From positions 868,001 to 932,000 of the forward strand of contig DASUNM010000023.1 in the NCBI GenBank assembly GCA_036277115.1: DNA of 64,000 bases. The letters are read 5' to 3'. The DNA is from Pyrinomonadaceae bacterium. GTDB taxonomy: Bacteria > Acidobacteriota > Blastocatellia > Pyrinomonadales > Pyrinomonadaceae. The translations under genes were made by a program, and so were the position numbers. Of the stretch, positions 9,378-17,894 are shown in pieces. Below the pieces are notes generated by a model, which worked only from the letters and a program-made list of their open reading frames with translations, was not told where the DNA came from and did not search any database. Position 1 is the first letter of the stretch, and each line of letters begins with the position of its first letter.

Positions 9378-10070
9378 TTAGAACGCAGCACACTTGCCCT
9401 TCCCAACCGGCGGTAAGGTTCTGGGCGTGGGCGGTTGCACGGTTGTCGGAAGCCTCCAACCGGTTCCGCCGTCGTACTCAACCTGCTCAATCACGATGTC
9501 TGACACCGATGACTGGCGCGGGTTGGTGAACGCGACGTTCAGAACTTGCGCGGGGAACCAGACTTTCACGTTCCGTGATTGGCCAGGGGCAATTGGCAAG
9601 TGACAGTAGAATTGCTTCTCAAGCACGACTTGCGAATTACGTGTCGGCCGGTAAGCCCAAACGAGTTTTGTAATTGATCTAGGGCCTTCGTTGGCAATGC
9701 GGGCGCGGATTTCGTAACCCTGATACGCCCGCGACGGACGCGACCGAGCGCTGTTTCTACTTCTAACATCGAGCGCCCGCAGATCTCGTTGGCGCTGCTG
9801 TCCGTCCTCACGGATCTCTTTCAACGACGCGATTTCAGGAGAATCCGTCCGGTCTCGAGTTCCCCGGCCCAGCGTCGGATTTATCTTCGGCGGATAAACC
9901 GTGGACGCACGACTGTAGCCGCCAATCCGCTTCTCTTTTACCTTCAACGAGGTGACATTCAGACCAGATGCACCTTGCCCACTTGTCTGGGCTTGCGCAG
10001 GTACAATCCCGCAACATGCCAAAATGAATAGGCACCTTAATAACGTCATCTCTTTAGTGATCCAACTCAT
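9378..10070 (-). CDS. Small secreted protein, YADGTxW paralog family (copy 3)
   Basis: About 230 residues from the ATG at 10070, which overlaps the stop of the preceding gene as ATGA and suggests translational coupling. An ATG at 10049 (MTLLRCLFILACC) is an alternative. The signal peptide ends near PAQAQ. A basic, arginine-rich middle follows, then a C-terminal domain with YEIRARIANEGPRSITKLVW and IEQVEYDGGTGWRLP, the family signature in altered form. A proline-rich tail ends with two nearby cysteines absent from copies 1 and 2. It lies directly upstream of the regulatory gap of Oar receptor 1. Function unknown. Confidence 0.78.
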   Translation of the reverse strand: MSWITKEMTLLRCLFILACCGIVPAQAQTSGQGASGLNVTSLKVKEKRIGGYSRASTVYPPKINPTLGRGTRDRTDSPEIASLKEIREDGQQRQRDLRALDVRSRNSARSRPSRAYQGYEIRARIANEGPRSITKLVWAYRPTRNSQVVLEKQFYCHLPIAPGQSRNVKVWFPAQVLNVAFTNPRQSSVSDIVIEQVEYDGGTGWRLPTTVQPPTPRTLPPVGKGKCAAF

Positions 10071-10720
10071 AGCCCCACACATCTTCCAGCTTCAACGTTC
10101 TGGGTCGCTTCAGCAGAAAAGGTTGCGGCATTCCAGCCGGGACGCAACCAGGTTGTGCCGTCGGCGTATTCGATCTTGTTGATGACGACGACGCCTTTCG
10201 AACTACCAGGTTTTTCGCTTGCGGTCGTGACGTCGACGACCCTGGAGGGAGCGAGTGAAGTATACAGATCGAATTGTTTCTTTTGGTTCGGCTTCGCGTT
10301 TATTACACAGAAGAAATGCCGGTCGGATGGGTCGGGGACACCGTTGGATTCGTATTCCCACGCAAAGCTCTTGATGGCCCGGCTGCCGTTGTTCTTAACT
10401 TCCAAATGATAGAAGTAAAGTTTCGCGGTCTTCTGTGTTGAAAGGGCCGCGTTCACTTCTGTAGTCCTCAGTTCTGCGCGTCGTTCAGCCATGTCGCGGC
10501 GATTGAGGACCTCTTGCGGCTCGTTGCGACGCTGTTGATTGATTCGAATCGGCTCGTTTCCCGACTCGTCAGTCTCATGCACCGAACGAACCATGCTGCT
10601 GCGTCTTTGGTACTCGCCACAGCTGAACTTCAACACCGCCAAATCCGATGACTGTGGGCCCGTCTGAGTCTGCGTTGCGATGAGCAGCAGACTCAATGAT
10701 GAGAGCATCAGAAATTTCAT
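10067..10720 (-). CDS. Small secreted protein, YADGTxW paralog family (copy 4)
   Basis: A 217-residue protein with signal peptide MKFLMLSSLSLLLIATQTQT and a GAGA-type site before the ATG. The C-terminal domain holds LYFYHLEVKNNGSRAIKSFA and NKIEYADGTTWLRPGW, ending GRCVGL. It is strikingly similar along its whole length to copy 5 (15989-16642), including the shared PSDR and APSRVVD blocks, so these two are recent duplicates. In transcription order it sits after the ~300-residue secreted protein, as copy 5 does in the neighbouring module. Function unknown. Confidence 0.82.
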   Translation of the reverse strand: MKFLMLSSLSLLLIATQTQTGPQSSDLAVLKFSCGEYQRRSSMVRSVHETDESGNEPIRINQQRRNEPQEVLNRRDMAERRAELRTTEVNAALSTQKTAKLYFYHLEVKNNGSRAIKSFAWEYESNGVPDPSDRHFFCVINAKPNQKKQFDLYTSLAPSRVVDVTTASEKPGSSKGVVVINKIEYADGTTWLRPGWNAATFSAEATQNVEAGRCVGL

Positions 10721-10798
10721 TTTTCGTCTCTCGTTTTACACCCGCGACCCGGCTTTAAAGGCAGATAGGATGCACCAGCTTCCACACCCGGTTACTAA

Positions 10799-11701
10799 TT
10801 AGTTTGGTTTTGGTGCTTCATTGCCAACGACAAACTCGGACGGGTCAACCGGTGCATTAAACGTAAACTCCGCCAGATTGAAAGTCCAGTTAAGCAGTAG
10901 CGGACGAGTATTAGACTGAACTGAGAGTTCAAATTTGTATACGTGCGGCAAATTCAAGCCACCCTCAGTTCTAAAGTCTGAAAATGCCTCGTAGACAGTC
11001 AGACGCTGCGGTGCGCCGCGCGCCTCACCCGCGCTGGGCAAACGGCCGGGTTGACCGGGTATTCTCTGCTGCGCCGTCGAGTAAAATGTCTTTTCATACT
11101 CAGTTCGCACGTGCTGAAAAGTTTCCGCGTCGAAGAAGAGCGTAATGTTCAACTCCGACCCCTTGCGCGGCCGATATTTGATCGCGTGTACGGGCCGGTC
11201 ACCGATCTTCTTCGCTCCCGAATATTCGAGCTTCGGGTTTTTCTCCTGAAGGTTGAGAAGCGGCCACGACTCAGAGAGCACGCCGCCCACCAGGCCCTCG
11301 CCCACAATTCCCTCGTTTTCCGCAAAGAAGTGTTCCAGAGGCGTGTGACGGCCCGGACGAAATTGCGTGACCGTCGTCTTGCTACCGTCAAATCTGAACG
11401 ACATGGTAGGTTCACCCGCATCGAAATTCATGGTCACCATGTTCTGGCTGCCGCGGGAGGCCAGGACGACACTGCCGGCTGAATTGCCGTTCCCGCCCTC
11501 CTTAACGATCACTTCAACACTTCCTTTTATTCGAGTGCCCTTTGCCCGCGCGCGCGCTTCGGCCGATCCGATCGATGCGGTGTGTTTTGCGACTACGTCA
11601 GCCGGTGTCAGCTTTTGTGAAGTGGCCGGCACCACGCATAAGCCGACGGCAAGAAAGACGAAAGCGGAGGAAATGAATGCCGGTGCTCGAAAGATTTTCA
11701 T
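10799..11701 (-). CDS. Secreted ~300-residue protein of the Oar module (copy A)
   Basis: A 300-residue protein. GGAGAA precedes the ATG, and the signal peptide runs to about residue 29 (VPATSQ). The mature start KLTPADVVAKHTASIGSAEA, the RFDGSKTTVTQFRPG block and DAETFQHVRTEYEK are all echoed in the paralog at 16764-17645. The alternating beta-strand pattern and the 'residue-by-residue lipoprotein carrier' look suggest a LolA/LolB-like fold, but that is inference; no known family is certain. It follows the terminator of Oar receptor 2 and precedes small secreted copy 4, the same order as in the adjacent module. Confidence 0.82.
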   Translation of the reverse strand: MKIFRAPAFISSAFVFLAVGLCVVPATSQKLTPADVVAKHTASIGSAEARARAKGTRIKGSVEVIVKEGGNGNSAGSVVLASRGSQNMVTMNFDAGEPTMSFRFDGSKTTVTQFRPGRHTPLEHFFAENEGIVGEGLVGGVLSESWPLLNLQEKNPKLEYSGAKKIGDRPVHAIKYRPRKGSELNITLFFDAETFQHVRTEYEKTFYSTAQQRIPGQPGRLPSAGEARGAPQRLTVYEAFSDFRTEGGLNLPHVYKFELSVQSNTRPLLLNWTFNLAEFTFNAPVDPSEFVVGNEAPKPN

Positions 11702-11790
11702 CGCGATTCTCCAGGGTGATGCAAACGACTCGGGCCGGGTGGCGATACGATATTCATTCCCCGGGCCACGGGCAATAAAAACTTGATCTT

Positions 11791-11829
11791 AAAAGAGAGC
11801 CGGGCGCTGCCTCGTAAGACAACGCCCGG
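11791..11829 (-). terminator. Rho-independent terminator of Oar receptor 2
   Basis: On the minus strand a 7-bp CCGGGCG/CGCCCGG stem (11823-11829 with 11800-11806) with a 16-nt loop is followed by CTCTCTTTT. It lies about 50 bp after the receptor stop codon. Confidence 0.65.
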
Positions 11830-11879
11830 GAAAGGAAAAGTTTTCGCGGCTGCTTAAAACCCAGCCACAGAGCGTGGCG

Positions 11880-14800
11880 TTAGAAAGTGACTTTCCACGC
11901 CCACTGAAGAATTCGGTTTTCGAACGCGGCGTTGATCTTCCCGAAATTAGTGTCGTTGATGTCGAGCACGTTCGGGACCGAGAAGTTGGTGTGATTGAAG
12001 ACGTTGAAAGCCTCGAGCCGCAGCTCGACACCGATACGCTCCTTAAACCTCGTCCTCTTAATCAGCGCCGTGTCTACGTTCCAATAACCGGGACCGTCGA
12101 CCGGTGTCAGGCTCAAGCCGCCAAAGGTTCCCGCTGTCGGGTGCGTAAAGATAGTCGAGCTGGCTCGTCCATCTGTCGCGATCCATGCGGGGTTAACCAG
12201 CAATGGAAGGCCCGTGCCGCTCGCGGCAAACACTCCGGTGCCGGCTTGCAGTTGAGCCAGGGTCAGCGTTGTGTTGGGCGTGTTATTGCCCGATCGAGCG
12301 CTGCGATTGACGGTTCCACGTCCGGAAATAAACGTAATCGGTCTTCCCGTTCTCCACTGGCCAATGCCACTAATCTGCCAGCCGCCGAGCAGCTTGCTGG
12401 TCCAGCCGCCGCCGTTCCCGAATCGCTTACCGGGACCGAACGGAAGCTCGTACACAAAGTTGCCTTTGAATACATGCTGGACGTCCTGATTGAGCCGCTT
12501 CTTCTCAAGCACGTCGCCAAGAGTGTTGTCCAGATGCGGACTAAACTCGGCTTGCGATTGTTCAGAATTGGTAAAGGCTTTGCTCCACGTATAGTTGATC
12601 TGATAGTACCAGCCACCGCTCAGGCGCTTGCGGACTTCAGCTTGCAATCCGTGATAGCTGGACCAACCACCGCTGCCAATGTAATCGGTAACAAACGCGT
12701 TGCCGTTGTGCGGCAGGAAGAAGCTGGGGCAAAGGGACCGGGCCCCGCCGGTGGCCGGGGTTACGCAAGGCTGCGACACATTCATGTACGTGTTCCGGGC
12801 TGAGACGTACGTGGAGGCTAATTCGCCAACCTGACCCTGAGAAATCAGGTTTCGAATTGTCGCGTTCCCCAGGTTGCCGCGGGCCTGTGCGCCGGCGCCG
12901 AGCCGCGGGAAGATTGTCAATACCTGGCAACCGGTTGCGAGCGCCATCGCCGCGGTGCAATCAGGGTTGCCAAACTGCGCCAGGTTGGATTGGGCGCGCC
13001 GGAAGTCATCAAAGAACCCATTCTGGAAAATGAGCACCTGATTCGTGTCGAGACCGCGAGTCAACTGCACTCCGCGATTGCCAACATAGCCAATCGAGAA
13101 TGCGGTGTCCTTCATGAACTCACGCTCGATACCGAAGTTCCACTGAACTGCGTAAGGCGTCTTCAGCTCGTACTCGGTGGTGAAAAGTGTCGGGGTTTGG
13201 CTCAGGGTGAGTTGGTCAACCAAGGTGCGCGGAACTAAAAACGCAGGAATAGGCACGGGCACAATTCCACCCCCGCTAACGGTTCCGGTCAGAGTGGAAA
13301 TCGTGACGGCTGACTGGAGTCCCGCGTTGCCGGCCACCGAGGCGTTGTTAAGCACCGTCGCGTTATTGTCGATGGCATAGGCGATAGAAAAGCCGCCGCG
13401 AACGGAAGTCTTGCCCGAGCTAAACGGATCCCAGGCAAAGCTGAAATTCGGGGCCCAGTTATCAAGATCCTTGGCCAGGAATTCTCGACCGGTGCCTTTA
13501 CCGGCAAAGTCGAGGACCGCGTTCGGGTTGGCCAGGACATTCAGGGATAGATCCTTTGGCATCAGTCCAAGGCCGTCTCTCTCAGTCACCGGGCCAATGT
13601 ACTCGTAGCGGATGCCGAGGTTGAGAGACAAATTCTCTCTCGCTCGCCAGGTATCCCCCACATAAAACGCCAATGTGTCGTAATCGAGGTGGCGGATTGA
13701 ACCCACACCGCGGGTAAAGCCCGAGGTGCGGCTGGCCACGTTGAACGTCTCGCTGACACTGCTAACTGCACCCGTGAGCAGCCCCAACAAACCGGTTGCG
13801 GTACCAAACTGCGTGTCGGAAAGGCCGCCGGGGAAATTAGTTGTGTTATTCGCGAGCGGCATCGTGTTTGTGGTGGTATTGAAGCCCACCGTGAACTGCG
13901 GGACGATGCCGGCGTCGTTAAAGTTCAGGATCCTGACCCAACGCGCCGTGCCGCCGAATTTGATCACATGGTTACCCTTCACCCAGGATGCGTTATCAAT
14001 CAGGTCGTGATTGCGTGGCGCGCGTCCCTGTTGCAGGAAGTTCTGAATCGGGGTCGTGATGAGCGGCAATGTCAGGCGATACCCTTCCGAAAAATCTTCC
14101 CGGTTAAAGAACGTCGGGGTGCTGGAAGAGAACCCAAACCTGAGTTCATTACTGATTGTGGAGGTCAGGCTCGAATGCCAGGCCAGCGCGTAGCGCGGAC
14201 GTGCCGACTCCTGGCCACCGCCCGGCAAGCCCGGAAACTGCTCGCCGATGTTGTTCAACTGAACGTCATTGGGCAGTTTCGAAAGGAAGTGCGAATAGAT
14301 GCCTTCGATTCGGTTGCTGGAATTAATGTCATAGTCGAGTCGAAATCCGATGTTCCGTCCCGTGCTTCCGTTGGGCGTATTGAAACGGAATCCCGCCGTG
14401 TTGCGCGTGTCGCCGAGAGTGGTGTTGTTCGACGCAGGTGTGAGAGCAATCAACTGGGCAATGCGCGGATCAATCGTACGGCCGGAGAGCGTTAGCAAAT
14501 TGACCGTATTCAACTGACCATTGTCCGTTCTAACGTAGGTGAAGTTGCCCGTGCGCGCCCCCGCCAGGAGAACGGTGCGATTCGGCGTGAAGTCCTGCGT
14601 CGCATCGGTCATTTCATAGAAGAAATAGAAAAAGAGCTTCTTCTTCTCAGTCAAGCTTGGGCCACCTTCACCAAACCTTGGCAGCGCAAAAGGTCCGCCA
14701 ACATTGAAACCATACTGATGCTGAAGCAGTTTTGGTTTCGCCAATCCACTCACGTTGTTGAAGAAGGTGTTGGCATCAAACTTATCGTTGCGGTAGAAGT

Positions 14801-15551
14801 CATAAACTTCGCCATGATAGCTGCTACCACCACGTGGTGTGGTGAATTTGATCTGCGCGATACCGAGTCCTTCATCGGGCCCCGCATTCTGCGTGGTCAC
14901 CTGAAACTCAGCGACGCCGGCGACGCTCGGCGTGTTTACGCCGAACAGCGCATCGGTGCGCACCAGGTTGTCGTTGATCTCAATGCCATCCCAGGTGATG
15001 TTCGAAAACGATCCGCGCATGCCGTTGATCACGGACTGGCGGACGTTGGTATTCGTGTTCACGCCGGCCATGCCACCTGCGATATTGATCGGATTCCGAC
15101 CATTGAGTGGCAGGTCTTGCACTTGTTTGACATCGACCGTGGTCGCCAGCTTCGCATCTTCGGTGCGAATCAAGCTCTGCGCCTCCGACGCAGTGACTGA
15201 GACTGTTTGTGTGACTTCTCCAGGTTCCAGCGTGACGTTAATTACCGCCGGCTTATCAATGTTTACCTGCAGGTCGATGACCTGAGCTTTCTTGAATCCG
15301 GTACGTTCAGCAACGATTGAGTAGGGGCCGGGCTGCACGTCCGTGAAATTGAAAACTCCTTCGTCGTTGGTCTGTACCGTACGCTCTTGTTTTGTTTTCA
15401 GGTCGGTCAGAACGACTTTGACGCCGGGGACTACGGCATCCGAAGTGTCTTTGACAGTGCCGGTGACACGGCTGTTTGACGTCTGTCCAAAGACTACGGA
15501 TGCCGCCGAAAACACGAAGACTGCTAGGGCGATAACACTAATTCTCCTCAT
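11880..15551 (-). CDS. Oar-like TonB-dependent outer-membrane receptor 2
   Basis: A 1223-residue protein. The start is the ATG at 15551, because GGAGGAG lies 7 bp upstream and a signal peptide follows (MRRISVIALAVFVFSAASVV); the longer frame upstream lacks a site. A carboxypeptidase-regulatory-like domain covers about 25-110 (RVTGTVKDTSDAVVPGVKVV). The plug carries VQDLPLNGRNPINIAGGMAG, and the beta-barrel ends in a terminal Phe (WAWKVTF). It is closer in sequence to receptor 3 than to receptor 1; both have the 'LPLNGRNP' plug motif and a barrel segment reading HGLQ.EVR. It should sit in the outer membrane and use TonB energy. Its ligand is unknown. Confidence 0.95.
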   Translation of the reverse strand: MRRISVIALAVFVFSAASVVFGQTSNSRVTGTVKDTSDAVVPGVKVVLTDLKTKQERTVQTNDEGVFNFTDVQPGPYSIVAERTGFKKAQVIDLQVNIDKPAVINVTLEPGEVTQTVSVTASEAQSLIRTEDAKLATTVDVKQVQDLPLNGRNPINIAGGMAGVNTNTNVRQSVINGMRGSFSNITWDGIEINDNLVRTDALFGVNTPSVAGVAEFQVTTQNAGPDEGLGIAQIKFTTPRGGSSYHGEVYDFYRNDKFDANTFFNNVSGLAKPKLLQHQYGFNVGGPFALPRFGEGGPSLTEKKKLFFYFFYEMTDATQDFTPNRTVLLAGARTGNFTYVRTDNGQLNTVNLLTLSGRTIDPRIAQLIALTPASNNTTLGDTRNTAGFRFNTPNGSTGRNIGFRLDYDINSSNRIEGIYSHFLSKLPNDVQLNNIGEQFPGLPGGGQESARPRYALAWHSSLTSTISNELRFGFSSSTPTFFNREDFSEGYRLTLPLITTPIQNFLQQGRAPRNHDLIDNASWVKGNHVIKFGGTARWVRILNFNDAGIVPQFTVGFNTTTNTMPLANNTTNFPGGLSDTQFGTATGLLGLLTGAVSSVSETFNVASRTSGFTRGVGSIRHLDYDTLAFYVGDTWRARENLSLNLGIRYEYIGPVTERDGLGLMPKDLSLNVLANPNAVLDFAGKGTGREFLAKDLDNWAPNFSFAWDPFSSGKTSVRGGFSIAYAIDNNATVLNNASVAGNAGLQSAVTISTLTGTVSGGGIVPVPIPAFLVPRTLVDQLTLSQTPTLFTTEYELKTPYAVQWNFGIEREFMKDTAFSIGYVGNRGVQLTRGLDTNQVLIFQNGFFDDFRRAQSNLAQFGNPDCTAAMALATGCQVLTIFPRLGAGAQARGNLGNATIRNLISQGQVGELASTYVSARNTYMNVSQPCVTPATGGARSLCPSFFLPHNGNAFVTDYIGSGGWSSYHGLQAEVRKRLSGGWYYQINYTWSKAFTNSEQSQAEFSPHLDNTLGDVLEKKRLNQDVQHVFKGNFVYELPFGPGKRFGNGGGWTSKLLGGWQISGIGQWRTGRPITFISGRGTVNRSARSGNNTPNTTLTLAQLQAGTGVFAASGTGLPLLVNPAWIATDGRASSTIFTHPTAGTFGGLSLTPVDGPGYWNVDTALIKRTRFKERIGVELRLEAFNVFNHTNFSVPNVLDINDTNFGKINAAFENRILQWAWKVTF

Positions 15552-15715
15552 TGGTAGGCTCCTCCAAAGGTAGGTCAAGTTTTCCGCGTGTCCGCGCGCG
15601 CGTTTGGTACTGAACTCACGCAGAACGCGCGGTTGAAATGTTCAGCTGTTCGTCGAAACTCACAAGCCGTTGAACCACTCGAACGGCCACTGCGATCAGT
15701 TTGTTAAGGTTTTAG

Positions 15716-15729
15716 GCAAGCTATGTTCC
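15716..15729 (-). promoter_or_regulatory. Candidate sigma-54 (-24/-12) promoter of Oar receptor 2
   Basis: On the minus strand GGAACATAGCTTGC gives GG-N10-GC with TTGC at -12. The predicted start is near 15704, with a leader of about 150 nt. It nearly equals the element before receptor 1. The surrounding gap 15552-15988 contains this element and the palindrome at 15836 and nothing else recognised. Confidence 0.5.
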
Positions 15730-15835
15730 GCCGGGGTTGTGTTCCTTACCGGACGTCGAAGATTAACTAAACAAGCATTTCCGCCCCGATTGAGCCTCCC
15801 GGCCCGATCGGTAGTAGACGAAAATTTGGGATTTG

Positions 15836-15851
15836 ATCCAAAATCTTGGAT
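15836..15851. promoter_or_regulatory. Palindrome ATCCAA-N4-TTGGAT, candidate enhancer/operator (site B)
   Basis: A perfect 6+6 inverted repeat with spacer AATC, identical in spacer to site A. Its centre lies about 127 bp upstream of the -12 GC of the receptor 2 element, practically the same spacing as at receptor 1. Confidence 0.55.
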
Positions 15852-15988
15852 GATGGAGGGCTGAGATAGAAACGCTCTTAACGGTGGGGTTTCGTCAAAG
15901 GCGATACTTCCGCAGTGCTTCCCAATTTTTTGGCAAAGCCTTACCAGGATGGGTGCTTCGGCAGGGAATTGTGGAGTAAGAAGAGTCG

Positions 15989-16642
15989 TCAGAGTCCGAC
16001 GCACTGGCCGATTTCGACCTTCTTTGTGACCTCGTCGGAAAACGTCGCTTGCTTCCAACCGGGCCGTACCCAGCTGGGCCCTTCGGCGTATTCGACCTTA
16101 TTGATAACTACGACACCCTTCTTGTCTGTCTTTTGACCTGCGGACGTGGCGTCTACCACTCGAGAGGGAGCAAAGGGCGCAAGCAAATCGAATTCTTTCT
16201 TATCGTTCGGCTTGGCGTTTACTGCGCAGTAAAACTGACGGTCCGAAGGGTCGGAAACGCCGCTCGATCGATACTCCCACGCAAAGCTCTTGATCTTGCG
16301 AGTGCCTGTATTCTTTACCTCCAAATGGTAAAGGTAGAGTTTATCTCCCTTGTTAGCTGAGTTGGCCGCGTTTATTTCGACACGCCTCAAGGCTATGCGC
16401 TGTTCATTCATTTCGCGCCGGGCCTTTTCTACGGCCGTTTCATTTCGCGGTATTACCGGCGTAGAGCGGATAGGTTCCATCGGTTGATCGGGCTCCAGTA
16501 CGGATGAAACTACCTTGCTCGGCTCGCGGTAAATCCCAGCGCTGAACTTTACAACGGTCAGTGGAACCGTTTGCTGAGTTTCTGTTTGCGCCTGGGTCGC
16601 CACAACAAACGCGGTAATGATGATGCACAGCGCCGGTCTCAT
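15989..16642 (-). CDS. Small secreted protein, YADGTxW paralog family (copy 5)
   Basis: A 217-residue protein starting at the ATG at 16642, chosen because AAGGAG lies 4 bp upstream and a signal peptide follows (MRPALCIIITAFVVATQAQ); the open frame extends 45 codons further without a site. The C-terminal domain has LYLYHLEVKNTGTRKIKSFA and NKVEYAEGPSWVRPGW, ending GQCVGL. It is a close paralog of copy 4 and has the same length. It is the last gene of the receptor 3 module, directly upstream of the receptor 2 regulatory gap. Function unknown. Confidence 0.82.
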   Translation of the reverse strand: MRPALCIIITAFVVATQAQTETQQTVPLTVVKFSAGIYREPSKVVSSVLEPDQPMEPIRSTPVIPRNETAVEKARREMNEQRIALRRVEINAANSANKGDKLYLYHLEVKNTGTRKIKSFAWEYRSSGVSDPSDRQFYCAVNAKPNDKKEFDLLAPFAPSRVVDATSAGQKTDKKGVVVINKVEYAEGPSWVRPGWKQATFSDEVTKKVEIGQCVGL

Positions 16643-16763
16643 AACATCTCCTTGGAATATACCGCCGTAACTGACGTGTTGCTTTCTCGCAATCCGCGGG
16701 CCGTGAATTCCATCATGTCCCGCGGAACTGAAACGTTCGGCGCGATCCCTTCGGACCGTCCGG

Positions 16764-17645
16764 TCAGCCTCCCTCAACGTCGAACTCTTTGCCGCTCATC
16801 GATTGATTGAAACTGAACTTTTGCAGGCTGATAACCCAGTCCAGCAGCAATGGCGCATTCCCTGATGAAATTTGCAGCTCGAACTTGTACGTGTGCGGCA
16901 GCGTCAGGCCGTTTTCCTCTTTGAAGTCTAAAAACTCTTCGATGACCTTGTAACGGGTATCAAGACGGCTACTCGAGTCGATGGGGCGCGCTCCCATGGT
17001 GGCAGCAATCACGCGCTCATACTCGGTGCGGATGTGGCGGAAGTTCTCAGCGTCGAAGTAAAGCTTCATCTTGAGGCTTGCGCCCTTGTTTGGCGTGTAC
17101 TTCAGTTCGTGCGCCAGCCGGCCGTCGATTTTTTTGGTGCCGCCGTACTCCAGCTTCGGCTTACGTTCCGCGACATTCAGCAGTGGCCACGACTGCGAAA
17201 GCGTGCCACCAACCAGTCCCTCTCTAAACATCTCATCATGAGTGCGGAAAAATTCGCCGAGCGGCGTTCGCACGCCCGGGCGGACCTCTTTCACGCTGAG
17301 CTTGCGGCCGTTGTAACCGATCCTCTCCAATGGATAGTCGGCCCGCTCAAAGGCCATCATAAGCAGGTTTTTGTCTCCTTCCGAGGCCATCAGGGCGCTT
17401 CCGACCAGGTTGCCTGTGCCGCCTTGTTTGAGCGTCATTGCAGAGACGCCATTAATGATCCGGTTGCGCGCGGCGGCGCGAGCCTCGGCCGTGCCGATTG
17501 AATCAAGGTGCTTTGCGACCAACTCTTCCGGCTTCATCTTCTGTTCGGCGGTGACCGGGACGGTAGTCACGCGCGCGGCGACAATGAAGAGGAACGCGAC
17601 AACGAATGCGGCGAGGGCGCGTGGAACAAGACGAATATTTCTCAC
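16764..17645 (-). CDS. Secreted ~295-residue protein of the Oar module (copy B)
   Basis: A 293-residue protein. The start chosen is a GTG at 17645 with AAGGAG 10 bp upstream, followed by a signal sequence (RNIRLVPRALAAFVVAFLF); an ATG 48 codons upstream lacks a site. The mature part begins KMKPEELVAKHLDSIGTAEA and includes YNGRKLSVKEVRPGVRTPLG and DAENFRHIRTEYER, all matching copy A at 10799-11701. It is placed between Oar receptor 3 and small secreted copy 5, which repeats the gene order of the neighbouring module. A LolA-like carrier fold is possible but unproven. Confidence 0.82.
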   Translation of the reverse strand: MRNIRLVPRALAAFVVAFLFIVAARVTTVPVTAEQKMKPEELVAKHLDSIGTAEARAAARNRIINGVSAMTLKQGGTGNLVGSALMASEGDKNLLMMAFERADYPLERIGYNGRKLSVKEVRPGVRTPLGEFFRTHDEMFREGLVGGTLSQSWPLLNVAERKPKLEYGGTKKIDGRLAHELKYTPNKGASLKMKLYFDAENFRHIRTEYERVIAATMGARPIDSSSRLDTRYKVIEEFLDFKEENGLTLPHTYKFELQISSGNAPLLLDWVISLQKFSFNQSMSGKEFDVEGG

Positions 17646-17816
17646 TGTTGAAAATCTCCTTAAATGCGTGAACTTCAGAGGTTGAACTATATCAGCGTCA
17701 ATTCGGCCGCCTCTCATGTGAGTGCACTGAGGCAGGGGAGAGTTGCCTTGAAAACGCGGGCGGATTCTAACACGAGCGGCGCAACACACGCATGGCTCGC
17801 GCTGACCGCACTGGTG

Positions 17817-17854
17817 AAAAAAAAGGGCGACGCTCCTTGCCGGAAACGTCGCCC
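17817..17854 (-). terminator. Strong Rho-independent terminator of Oar receptor 3
   Basis: On the minus strand a perfect 8-bp stem GGGCGACG/CGTCGCCC (17847-17854 with 17825-17832) is followed immediately by eight T (17817-17824). It lies about 40 bp after the receptor 3 stop. The downstream secreted protein must therefore have its own promoter or rely on read-through. Confidence 0.88.
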
Positions 17855-17894
17855 GAGGTTGGCGGCCATGATCATGCGATCAGGCCGGGTTAAG

